NCBI GenBank assembly: GCA_963377175.1 | Contig: CAUJNA010000535.1 | Location: 891,001-955,000 of the forward strand | Direction of reading: 5' to 3' | Origin: Effrenium voratum | Lineage: Eukaryota; Sar; Dinophyceae; Suessiales; Symbiodiniaceae | Length of the DNA: 64,000 nt | Shown: in pieces, positions 24,101 to 32,770 of the stretch | Position numbering within the stretch: position 1 is the stretch's first letter | Layout of the letters: every line of letters starts with the position of its first letter | The notes under the pieces: model-generated | Seen by the model: only the letters and a program-made list of their open reading frames with translations | Told to the model about the DNA's origin: nothing | Database searches by the model: none | Translations under genes and position numbers: made by a program

Positions 24101-25680
24101 CCAAGGCCAAGGCTAAGCTGAAGCTTTCAGCAATGGTCAAGACGTCCAAGGCCCACAAGCCTTCAGCAAAGTCAAAGCCTTCAGTGCTTGCCAAGAAGAA
24201 GAGTTCATCCAAGAGCAGCAAGATTGCTGAGAAGATCACTGACGTGAAGAAGGCTGAGAAGGCTGAGAAGGCCAAGAAGCCAGCACTTGAGGAGCCACTT
24301 CCACTTGAGGAGCAGGTTGAGGAGCAGGATGAGGAGCAGGTGGACTCAGCTCGTGGCTTCCTTAAGAAGGAGGTGATAGTCACTTCAGAGGCAGCAGGCA
24401 AGTTAGCCTTTGGGCAAGATGGCACAGCTCATTTCTGGAGCCCTTCTTCAGGCAGGTACAACATTTTGACAATTTCAGGCATTTTGATGGTTTTACCTGA
24501 AGAGGTGGAGCTTAAGGTGCCTCAGAAGGTCAAGACCTTTCAGTGGCCTGCCTTCAGGCAGCTCAGTAGGGAGGAGATGAGGCTCATGCTTCAGCAGCTG
24601 TATTGCCTTCCTGAGGATGGCTTAGGTGAGGTTGACCTCTTAGCTGGGGTGCACAAGGACACAGTTCTGCTTGAGGATCAGCACATTCAGATGGGCTGGT
24701 CCCTGTTGAGCTGGGCACTTCAGAAGTCAGGTGCAGCCATACCTTCAGACCAGTTTGGAATTGTGGATTCAGCTTTGACCCGCAACATTGCACTTCAGGT
24801 GCATGTTGAGTACAAGCAGTTTTTGATTCAGAAGCTGAAGAACCACCTTGAGCGCCATTCAGTTCTTTGTGTGCCAATCTTCAGTGAGAATCCAAGCCAT
24901 TGGACTCTGCTGGTTGTGGACCAAAGATTCAGCCCAGCCCAGTTGAGGTGGTATGACAGCCTTCAGCATCAGTCCCAGGATGCAATTCAGGCTGCAACCC
25001 TTGTGGCAGAGTGGCTTCAGCTGGCTGGGTTTGAGCCCTTGAGAGTGAATTCAGCCTTCCAGGACAATTCAGACTGTGGCTGGTGGGTCCTGAATTACAT
25101 TGAGGTGGAGGCCAGGAAGTTGAGAGGTGAGACCATAACCTTGTGGCCTGGCTCAAGGGTTCAGTACTGGAAGAGTCGCCTTATCCAGGTTTCAGCAAGC
25201 CTTGCAAAGGAGCTTAGCAAGGTTCAGACCCAGCTGGGGAATGACATTAAGAAGAGGCAGGATAAGGAGAAGAAGGCTCAGGCTGCTAAGGCAGCTGCTG
25301 AGGAGAAGCTGAGCAGCATGAAGAACAAGGAGTCAGCAGCTGCAGCCAAAGCCAAGGAGCTCATTGAGACCAATTCCTTAAGGGTCACATGGAAGGATCT
25401 CACCCTTGAGGAGAAGCACCAAATCAAGAGCCTTCTGGGGGCCCCTGAGGTATGTTCAAGATGCAGATGGCAGAGCGGCTGCCAGTCATGCAGTGCATTT
25501 AAGGCACTCAGGTACCTTGTTCAGAGGAAGGCAAACCTTGAGCACAAGCTTGCTTTTGTTGGAGGACAGGTGCAGGTGACTGTGCTGTTTTTGAGTTGCA
25601 GTGTCATTGAGCATTTGGTAGCACACATTGGCCTCCCTGGAGGACAGCAAGATGTTGAGCAGCTCTTCAAGTCCATGTGA
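21139..25680 (+). CDS. Large protein with Ulp1/SENP-type (C48) cysteine protease domain
   Basis: An uninterrupted frame of 1,513 codons. It opens after a stop at 21133 with no ATG until 21319 (codon 61), so an upstream exon or an ATG at 21319 is possible. Order: basic, Gln/Lys-rich N-half; four 16-residue repeats (EPKASAKEQPATAASD type, residues 493-556); a strongly basic coiled-coil stretch with Lys-Ala runs (about 930-1060); a protease domain (about 1180-1350); a second coiled coil (about 1375-1420); and a C-X2-C-X5-C-X2-C zinc-like motif (C1439, C1442, C1448, C1451). In the protease domain I see the expected order His (PSHW, H1254), Asp (WYDS, D1273), Gln (FQDN, Q1308) and Cys (SDCGWW, C1313), so it is predicted active. 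The family removes SUMO/ubiquitin-like modifiers or processes element proteins. Which applies here is unknown. CpG is nearly absent and codon use differs from host exons. Confidence 0.85.
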   Translation: MKTIPGPETANPEKKAKLQFGLSKFWGSPEAKKEAQPVLKHVQLPYFRANKSKPQLEAEAMKEEFQRHLEEIQQLALEKGIDLKSKVKKQQQRHPGGRKKALILAPVESSNRKLPQKTAKRHEFPAKFKLKMSQDMRKAMETFSSKSEFWKCQVQKYALAKTALQNILIKEQHWSNLVEQQKQKTPSGKKAKSARVRSSGAGRKDAFKSLIPVVKQWIQVERTSGHTLSKSDLFQEYLLLLDQKAEELILQASKARTQFDKIKLEAQANLARQRKQKLLESKGYAKSFTKRLLDNTGSKWKTAEVVSNISELESRVRCQLTWQAFDSALYMATLASAQELKASGLVAAPEQYVQARSEHFMVGFSDQVPLWAKSQGKKALFAEHEMHSEQSTKDFSGVRDAIAEALSNKHEPGLVVGTLPRHQGQALSTPDFRKQGSHTSFTSAAPSSFERKPSLDTDISSPGSIKKKLSFGESDNDEAVTSAAKDSATASQEPKASAKEQPATAASDEPKASAKEQPATAASDEPKASAKKPSATAASDEPKASAKKPSANTSAPGSLTVVGHSTDERFRITYEARQLISGLDGSGSKPEGHVGKGLLVVPGTWARLSNISDDGRWIKHEEFQVGSKTFVHGQGRSVGRILESWRQLRKDRPELFERIEVMSQPAANVDSLILSWVIESQAEQYPASLWQRDCFASVFSTTATEAMHLANQISTLVAAKCTSKLQITDSDFSKQFKSLVKGKLQQLRHDFQQKYQQDAAWKVGSLEILESVVFAHEEMSKKNLEDEWVLKAAIRNGILGYIPSGGKLQKVTECSWAQAEGFQMGTKIIPSDWFKDRFSWLSPDGKPIEPDWSLSDSASEIADLQRWHYYSKEDEQNDSADEGQHLELVEIEGELEEQLELSLENSLNLRLHPSLRRALHKRLADPSFEEQLKKKKEKKVQRRHRLKLRQLARDELRKVTQQKLQNHSRREVLETLRKEVKGQAKAKAKAKAKLKLSAMVKTSKAHKPSAKSKPSVLAKKKSSSKSSKIAEKITDVKKAEKAEKAKKPALEEPLPLEEQVEEQDEEQVDSARGFLKKEVIVTSEAAGKLAFGQDGTAHFWSPSSGRYNILTISGILMVLPEEVELKVPQKVKTFQWPAFRQLSREEMRLMLQQLYCLPEDGLGEVDLLAGVHKDTVLLEDQHIQMGWSLLSWALQKSGAAIPSDQFGIVDSALTRNIALQVHVEYKQFLIQKLKNHLERHSVLCVPIFSENPSHWTLLVVDQRFSPAQLRWYDSLQHQSQDAIQAATLVAEWLQLAGFEPLRVNSAFQDNSDCGWWVLNYIEVEARKLRGETITLWPGSRVQYWKSRLIQVSASLAKELSKVQTQLGNDIKKRQDKEKKAQAAKAAAEEKLSSMKNKESAAAAKAKELIETNSLRVTWKDLTLEEKHQIKSLLGAPEVCSRCRWQSGCQSCSAFKALRYLVQRKANLEHKLAFVGGQVQVTVLFLSCSVIEHLVAHIGLPGGQQDVEQLFKSM
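22615..22806 (+). repeat. Four 48-bp in-frame repeats
   Basis: Four tandem 48-base units encoding EPKASAKEQPATAASD-type repeats inside the large gene. The first two carry Lys-Glu-Gln-Pro and the last two Lys-Lys-Pro-Ser. The unit length is a multiple of three, so copy-number change would keep the frame. Confidence 0.95.
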
Positions 25681-25848
25681 GCTGCCTTTGAGCTGGATTT
25701 TTGGCTGGAAAACAGTGTGAGCACCTGATGCCTTCAGGTTAAGGTTCATGCCAGGTTGCCTCATGAGCTGCTTTGCAGAAGTTCACCAAGTGACCAGCAG
25801 GCCCAAGCAAGTTTAGAACCTTTTCTGCTAGGTAGTGTGCTTTCAGCA

Positions 25849-26232
25849 ATGTCAATGGATGAGGTTCAGGAGACCCAGCTTCAGGCAGACATTGGTCGAG
25901 CTCCTTCAGAAGAGTCTTCTGGCAAGAGGAGGAAGCTTGAGAACAAGGAAGTTGAGAATCAGGAGCAGGCCATTTTGAGCCATGCTGAGAGCTTTCAGAT
26001 GACCATTGACAGCTACACTGAGGAGAAGGTTCAGCAGGAGAAGGAGTTGAAGGAAGTTCAGCAAGCCACATTTCAGCAATTGAGTAGGACTCAAGCTACA
26101 ATTGAGTTCTACAGTGGCTTGCTTAAGGCTTTCAATGCTCTTAAGGGAATTCCTTTTGAGCAAAGAGGCATGCACATTCAGCAGGCTCGGCATGCCCTTT
26201 TCCTTGAGACTGTTGAGGAGCTTGAGGGCTGA
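25849..26232 (+). CDS. Small Gln/Glu-rich coiled-coil protein
   Basis: An ATG-started frame of 127 residues, 168 bases after the stop of the large gene and on the same strand. The frame is open further upstream (from 25756) without an ATG. The N-terminal third is acidic and polar with a basic cluster (SSGKRRKLENK) that could be a nuclear localisation signal. The rest has heptad-like coiled-coil character (EEKVQQEKELKEVQQATFQQ). No membrane segment is present. Same CTT/GAG/CAG codon style and CpG scarcity as the neighbour, so it is probably another gene of the same element. No family is recognised. Confidence 0.6.
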   Translation: MSMDEVQETQLQADIGRAPSEESSGKRRKLENKEVENQEQAILSHAESFQMTIDSYTEEKVQQEKELKEVQQATFQQLSRTQATIEFYSGLLKAFNALKGIPFEQRGMHIQQARHALFLETVEELEG

Positions 26233-26464
26233 AGGGGCCTTCAGACCTGCATTTTGGCATTGGCTTGAGACAAAAATGAGCTGCTGCAGGGCTGAGTTCA
26301 GGAGCCACACGTGGTTGAGGCCAGTTTTTGATGGAGATTCAGGTGTGATTGTTTGGGCATGTTTGTGAATTTGTTGGCATTTGGTATGGGTCAACATGGA
26401 TTTTGGGTGATTTGTTTGGGGGGGATGGTGTTTTTTAATTAAATTTGCTTTGCGGAGGTTTTTT

Positions 26465-26574
26465 TTTGGAATTTTCCCCCTGGCCAAAAAAACTTTCTAT
26501 TATTCTGGTCCCCTTAAACAATGGGTGTGAACCAGAATAAGGAAAAATACTTTCTATTATTCCGGTACCCTTTA
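26465..26574 (+). repeat. Right-terminal repeat of the island
   Basis: Contains two copies of ACTTTCTATTATTC(T/C)GG, each followed by a GGT(C/A)CC block. It shares GGTCCCCTTAAACAAT with the internal repeats at 20.3-21.1 kb and ends GGTACCCTTTA, the inverse of the left terminus TAAAGGG. Ordinary CpG-containing DNA resumes immediately after it. Confidence 0.6.
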
Positions 26575-28830
26575 CTACTCGAATGCCAACATTACCAAAA
26601 TGAATATCAAGGTTTGTGTAGGCCCTCACCATCACTAGAATAGTTCGTGATCAACCGGCCCTGCCCTGACGCTGAGGAGCGAGCGCACCGACCACCCAGT
26701 CCACAGGGACTAACTGGCGATGCGCCTCACCCGAGCTAGCAAGCTCGCAGGGAAGCAGGCAAGGCAATTCATGAAAGGTTGGAGGCAAAGAAAAGGAATC
26801 AGCAAGACACTAAATGTGTCCCTTGGAGTAAGCCCCTGAGGGTGCGTGGGTTCGTATTGGTTTCCCTTTGAACACCATGCCAATTCTAAAGGAAGCTGTC
26901 CACAAGACTTGTCACTCACCGGGGGTTCCTGTTGCTGCTGTGGCTGGTTACTCTAAACGGCGTGAGGTGTAGCAAGGACCACCAACATGCAACCTCTGAG
27001 GGTGTACCCCTTTGTGCCTCCAAGCTGGAAGCTATGCATAGCCAAATATAGTTGGCATATGGCCAACAGAGGGATGTCTTGCCAAGAATTGGGGTGCCGT
27101 CGTATACACCCTCAAAGGTACGTGACATTAGCCACTGAGTTTAGGTATGCTGAGGTGCAAGTGCTGGTTGTGCAAACGAGGAATAAATGCATCATGGGAT
27201 CACGGAACCCAGCCCCGCTGCACCGTGCTGCATCTTTGTTCCCTCCCCCACCAAAAGGAGATCCACAGCGATATCAATTCACATGTCAAGCAAACCCTGG
27301 ATGAAGGGGTTACAGCTAATGGCCTAGGTGGGATCCAAAACAAATATCAAACACTGTGGCCTTAGAGTGTCCAGGGTCAACCCGTCCTCTGCTTGTGCCA
27401 CTGGGTGCATCTCAAAAAAGTTTCCTCAATACTGGCTAGTGCTCCTTATGCTGCCCTTGAAGCCGCCCCAAAAAGGGTACCCTCGAAAAGATACGCCAGC
27501 GTAGACCCCAAATAGCATTCGAGATTTGACCCGCGTGTGCTACAGTCTCCCAGACTCTGGCACGTACAGCCCACACAAGTTCCCTCGCGCGCCGCTTCGT
27601 GCGTACCTCCTGCGCGGATTTCTGCGCGCTACTCCTCTGTGTGTTCCTGCCAGTGCCCCTCCTGCATGCCGTGCCTCCTGCGCCAAGGAATCCGTGCGCA
27701 CCTCCCACATTGCACTCCTTCGAGTTTCCGCGCGTTCTTCCCACGCGTTTTGGCACACCGTTGTGCCACCTGTGTGCGGATTGCGCCGGCCGCCTGGGTG
27801 CTGCTGCGTTGGACGCCCACCCAAAGGTACCCTGGCAATTGGTAGTTGTCAGATCCTAAGGCGAATCACTTGCGACTGCCCAAGTGATTTGGTTTCTAGA
27901 TCTTCAGTCCTTTGACCTGAGACCTTGCATGAATAATTTCAACACAGCTCAGCTTTGTGGAAAAAAACACTGAGTCAGCAAACTCTGGAATTAGAATGAT
28001 CTACCCAGAACACGCATTTGAAACTTATGGTTGGGACTATCCCTTGCTAACCTCATTTACCCAAGATTTGTTTGTGGCTCACATGTTTGTTCCGTTTTGC
28101 ACACAAAACTGGCTCTCTCCCAAGCCGCCCAACAAGAAAACACATTGGAGCCGGAGACTTCCTGCAGAACCACGACCACCTTTGGTGAGCCGTTGTTAAC
28201 CTAAGCTGAATTTTCCCTGCAGGCTTCTTTTGGTTCCTGAAGCGAGGAGCATCTCAAATGCTGGCATGCGGCTCCCTGACAAACTCTCCAAATCTCAAAT
28301 AGGGCTCTTGGCCTGCCCTCCCGACCAAAGACCCCCCTACAATTTGCAAACTCAAATCTTCCCAAACTTAGGCCTCAAAGGCCCTGGCCTTGCCGGTGGC
28401 CAGCTCAAATTCCAGAGCTGCCTGGCCCTGCTTCATGCCTGGGCCGCATTCGAGCAAAACACAAAAAGAAAACATTGGCTCCAGACAAAGAAAAAACATG
28501 TCTGACTTCAGGCTAAATGAATTGATTGGCCTGGACTACCCCCGATGAGGAAGCCTGAGCAGTTGCGCTTTGCGCCCTGGGGAAAACATGAAAAACTGGA
28601 CGGCCCCAGCATGTCGAACGCTCGCTGTGTCCATGCGCTTCAAGTCACTGCCCCTGCCGATGCTTTTCAAGGGGCCTTTCAGCCTCAGTTTGCCATAGTT
28701 CTTGCCGCCAAGCTTGCCTCACCCCAGGTCCTGGTAATTCAGTTTTCCCTCGAGCTTGCCCTTGGGGCACGTGCTCGTGTGTTGCGTTTTCCGTTGCTGC
28801 GCGGCTGCTTGTCCACGCTCCTGCGCTGCC
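26575..28830. other. No supportable gene
   Basis: Mixed DNA including a GC-rich stretch (27.5-27.85 kb) that is open in several frames on both strands with no motif. I found no exon with consistent splice sites. Confidence 0.4.
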
Positions 28831-28831
28831 C

Positions 28832-29570
28832 TTACCGCTGCAGTCTTCCCTCTGCGAGGTTCCTCCTCGCTTCGGCTGCCAGGCATCTTGTTTCGGACGA
28901 AAGCAGATCTACGGCGATGGCTATGGAAGTGGAGCCTGCCGGGCATGGTGGTTGAGAATGGCGTGGTGAGGAGGGCCGCTGGCCAGTCGAGGCGTGGCCA
29001 AGCAAAAGCCCTGAGAACCCTCTCTCAGACATCAACCTTGTGATGGGGTGCGCCGGCAAAGGCATCAGCACTGCTGGCCCTTGGCGGCGCAGTCAACACG
29101 GGTGCAAACTCCGAAAGGCTCCTCCACGTTAAAGGTGAGCTCCTTCCTGTCTCTGTAGCTTGCTCTTCTCTGTAGCTTACCCTCCATTAAAAGGCATGCC
29201 GGCGCACTCTCCTGAGGCCGTCAATAGTAGCTGCCAATCTCGCTGCCAGTGTCGCAGAGGCTTTCCCACGCCCAGATCCGATTTGACCTCCCCTGAATCC
29301 AACTGGTCCAACGAGTTGAACTGTGGGGAGCCCGCTCCGCAAGGCAAGGTTCATTTATCTTTGCGTGATGCGCTCGGCGTCCATGGGCTGAAACCTTCTG
29401 GCTTTCCGTTCGAAGCCGAAGTGGAGGCCAGCGCAGCCTCCATGAACTCTTCTTTTGCTAAGCTACCTCGTCGCGCTGGTGCCCTCGCCAAGCGATCTCG
29501 GCAAGGTTGGTGTCTCCCGGACCGCCGTGCTCCGCTACCAATCCAGCGGTCCACTTCAACCCTCAGCGCC
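28832..29570 (-). CDS. Two candidate exons, weak
   Basis: On the minus strand about 29560-29470 reads GDTNLAEIAWRGHQRDE and stops at a GAG/GTAGCT donor. About 28960-28835 reads SIAIAVDLLSSETRCLAAEA, continuing to a donor-like GTAAGG. Both have CpG-rich, protein-like codons as in the confirmed minus-strand gene, but the joins are not established and no family is recognised. Confidence 0.2.
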
Positions 29571-29574
29571 GCGT

Positions 29575-31550
29575 TTTTGTGGCAAAGCCCGACTGACCTG
29601 GCTCAAGCTGGGCCAACTGTAGGACTCGATAACTTTGGCACACAAAAACCCTCCACCTGACAGCATGGTCCGAGGCCACTGCGGCGCTCTACCCGTCTGG
29701 CCCAGGCCCCAGTTGATGCGCCGCTTGCGAAGCACGGCTTCGTTTGGGGGCGCCGTAGGAAGGATGTCCCAGCAGGAGCCAAACACGTGGCGTGGCCAAC
29801 CCCGCCCCCAAACCTCCCAAATCCCCCCCCTCCCAACTCCCCACCCAAACCCAAACATATGATTCCAAGCCAACCCGAACCCCTCTGTACCCAGCGTTTT
29901 GCTACTCCCCTCGCAGCCCCAGGCTTGCGCTCAAGTCTAACTTCTGTAAAGAAACATCCAACAGTGTCCCAACCCGGCAGATAACATCGACCTCCCAGAA
30001 GTACGATTGACAGCCTCAACCAAAAATGTGAGCCTGTTCATGGCTTTCAGAGGCCACCAAACTGATTGCGGATGCTCGATTCTGCCAAGGTCTGATGCAA
30101 GGGTTGGCTCATATCCCAAGGTGGGATTCCACCCCATTCTTGGTTACTGCAGATAAAAACCTTCTGCCGCAATCCACGGTGAAATACACACATCCTTGGA
30201 CTGTTGCACCGCAAGCTGCCAAAAGTAGCCTGTCCCGACTCGCCTTGTCACTGAATCTCTTTTGGCAACAAGTGGAAACAAACCTGTGCTGCATGCATGA
30301 TGAATCATGAGGATGCTTGGGGTTAATGAGGCTGCTCATCCACCCTTGAGTATGGTGGTGCTTTGGACAACCAAAGACTCATGTTGAGGAAACGATAACC
30401 ATAACCCTTGTGAAGAGCTTTGACAATGGCAGAGCCGAGCCGAGCGCAGCGACCTCCGCCCAAAATCTCTCCGTGGCGAGCCCAGCTTTTTCCCGGCCCG
30501 CAAGTCAGACCAGCATCGTCTCGCTGGCCTTCGCTGTGGCAAGTCATTTAGCTTAAGAACCAAGGACCCCTTCTCCCCGGGTCCTTGAAGCTTCTTAAGA
30601 AGGTCCTGAAACTGGATGTAGGGGGTCGGGGGCTCCGAATGTCCCCTGACCATCGATCTTGGGTACCGCTCCATGACCTAACCAGTTGTACTCTTCCAGT
30701 AGTTCTGGCAGATGTTAACAGCTGCACTCGCTTGAGTAAGATGTGAGCATGCTTCTTGTAGCAAAAGGTCCCGGGATCTCAAAGATGCTCAGTTGGGCTG
30801 TGATGGATTCTCGGCTGATTTGTCTCTCAAAGATGCGGCGCATGATTACAAAATGCGAAGCAAAGCATGTCTGAAGGCGCACACCTAGGCCAACAAACGC
30901 GGCCACATGTCAGTTGGTTTGTGATCCCTCTCCCATACCAAGGTGAAGTCAAAATGCACAAAAGCAGAAGGTGCACTGTTCAAAAGCCATCATCGATAGT
31001 TACCGACGCTTGGAACACACGCAGCGAGGGTTCTGAGACGAATGTTGAAGTGGCAACAAGCTATGTTACCCGGCCTATCCAACAATCGGCAGCTGTCCAA
31101 AAAAGAAAGTGCTCCTTAGATTCCACCTCAAGCTCAAACATGGCTAAGCGATGCTGCTCCGCACTTGCACCCTAAACGGAGTGGGTCGGAGCTCAAACAA
31201 AATGTCGCACCAAAACTGGCTTTGCTTTGGATGCCCTTTGTGCAAAACGCGTATGTTTGTTTGGTATGTTGAAAGACACAGTGTTACTTGCGGTTTGATG
31301 TCTCCGACAGCACAATCTGGGGTTGCTGTTAAGGCGCGTCTCGTGGCCAGCTGGTTCTCCAATCCATCTCGGAGGCCGCAGGGAAGACGTAGGACTGCGA
31401 GCTCAAAAGCACTTCTTCAAGCCTTCCACGGTTCTTTGATAGCACTTAAAAATCCAATAAGCAAACCCTGGCAATTGTCTACCTAAACCAATAGACTCAC
31501 ATTGGCTTGATTCACATGGTATGGTTAAACTTATGTGTAGACAACCCATG
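29575..31550. other. No supportable gene
   Basis: Unremarkable DNA. The frame at 30323-30547 (minus) contains KALHKGYGYRFLNM but nothing diagnostic. No long repeat was noticed. Confidence 0.4.
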
Positions 31551-31557
31551 AAAGGAA

Positions 31558-31932
31558 CCGACCAACCAACCAACCAACCAACCAACCAACCAGCCAGCCA
31601 GCCAACCAACCACCCAACCACCCAACCAACCAACCAACCAACCAAACCCGCCACGCCACACCACGCCACGCCACACCACACTACGCTGCGCCACGCCACG
31701 CCACGCCACGCCACGCCACGCCACGCCACGCCACGCCACGCCACGCCACAACCGCACCAACCCCAACCCCAACCCCAACCCCAACCCCAACCCCAACCCC
31801 AACCCCAACCCCAACCCCAACCCCAACCCCAGCCCCAACCAAACACAAACCAACCAACCAACCAAACAAACAAACAAACAAGAAAACAAACAAACAAGCA
31901 AGCAAACAAACAAACAAGCAAGCAAGCAAGCA
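31558..31932 (+). repeat. Mosaic of ACCA, CCACG, CCCCAA and AAAC repeats
   Basis: Consecutive pure blocks: ACCA/GCCA (31558-31650), CACGC pentamers (about 31684-31750), CCCCAA hexamers (about 31759-31835, roughly a dozen copies), then CAAA/CAAG tetramers (31860-31932). The hexamer equals the ciliate-type telomere unit and its complement is a strong G-quadruplex former. Here it is embedded in other repeats, so a telomere is unlikely. Confidence 0.95.
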
Positions 31933-32770
31933 TGTCCAGGATTGAGATTGAAGAACCTGTCATGAAATGAGCCTTTTTCATTGGGCAGCTTGTTTTACTT
32001 GCGGGTGAGCACCAGTGAGATGACCTGTGGGGGAGGCAGTTGGAGGAACATGGAAAGCAGGCCTCTTGCAGGGGATCACAACCAGGGGATCGATCCTGTC
32101 AGAGTAAGGCTTAGGGGATGGTTCCCTGGGATCTAGAAACGGTTTGGATGTGGCTTTTGTGGATCCACCCCTGTGGATATTAAAAGAGTACTACCAGACC
32201 ACTAACGACAGACCAACAAAAGGAAAACCGGGTAAAATCCAGGAAAAACGCATCCAAACTGCTTTCTGGATGGGAGGGGGGGTTGGCCTGAAGGGGGCTT
32301 GGGTTGACAAAAAGACTACTAATAGACAGCAAGCGCTGCCTCGAAACCCAAACCAGGGTTCTTGGGCCCTTGTCCCCCGGAAGATATATACTGGGCGGCC
32401 GCGTCTCCTGCCTACTTTTCCAATGTCGAGTTTGGCTTCCCCCATAAGGCAACCCCTTTGGGACCCGCCCGACGCGCGCCTGGTAGCTGCTGCGCCCAAG
32501 TGGCGCATAGTTGTAGATCAACGCCTGGGGTCGGGCCAGGATGGCAAGCCCTACCTGGAGGCACTGATTCGGCCTTTCAGTTGTGAAAAACGGGCAGCCC
32601 TTGCATTTTCAGAGGTCTTTGGCCTGCAACAATGTGGCTTCTTGTTCTGGAAAACCGTCATTCTCCACAAAGTCTGAAGGTTTACCTATAGCCCAAGCCA
32701 CAGAGCAACCAAATTTTGATTCGACATCCTGAAGAAGTTAAATTCTCCGGAAAGATTACCGCGGTTCCCT

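Larger units (their letters stand above)
15651..26574 (+). mobile_element. Putative 10.9-kb mobile element with a Ulp1-type gene
   Basis: The left end reads TAAAGGG followed by a C run and GAACAATGG. The right end, reversed, reads TAAAGGGTACCGGAATAAT, so both termini start TAAAGGG and share a GAA-AAT block. Within the limits composition changes abruptly: CpG is almost absent, TTCAG, CTTGAG and TTGAG are everywhere, and coding and non-coding parts share this bias. Contents in order: 36-bp repeats, a 174-bp tandem duplication, split or decayed coding pieces (16.8-19.8 kb), a direct/inverted repeat cluster (20.3-21.2 kb), a 1,513-codon Ulp1-like gene, a small coiled-coil gene and a right-terminal repeat. 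No clear target-site duplication is visible. No transposase or integrase motif was recognised, so the mobility claim rests on termini and composition. Confidence 0.55.

Noticed and set aside
15651..26574. Reassigned stop codons (TGA/TAG read as amino acids) in the island
   Set aside because: The 1,513-codon gene and the small gene after it use no internal stop and end in TGA, so decay or introns explain the stops upstream better than a changed code.
31521..31981. Pro/Gln/Thr-rich plus-strand and Gly/Trp/Val-rich minus-strand frames
   Set aside because: They are translations of the ACCA, CACGC and CCCCAA arrays.
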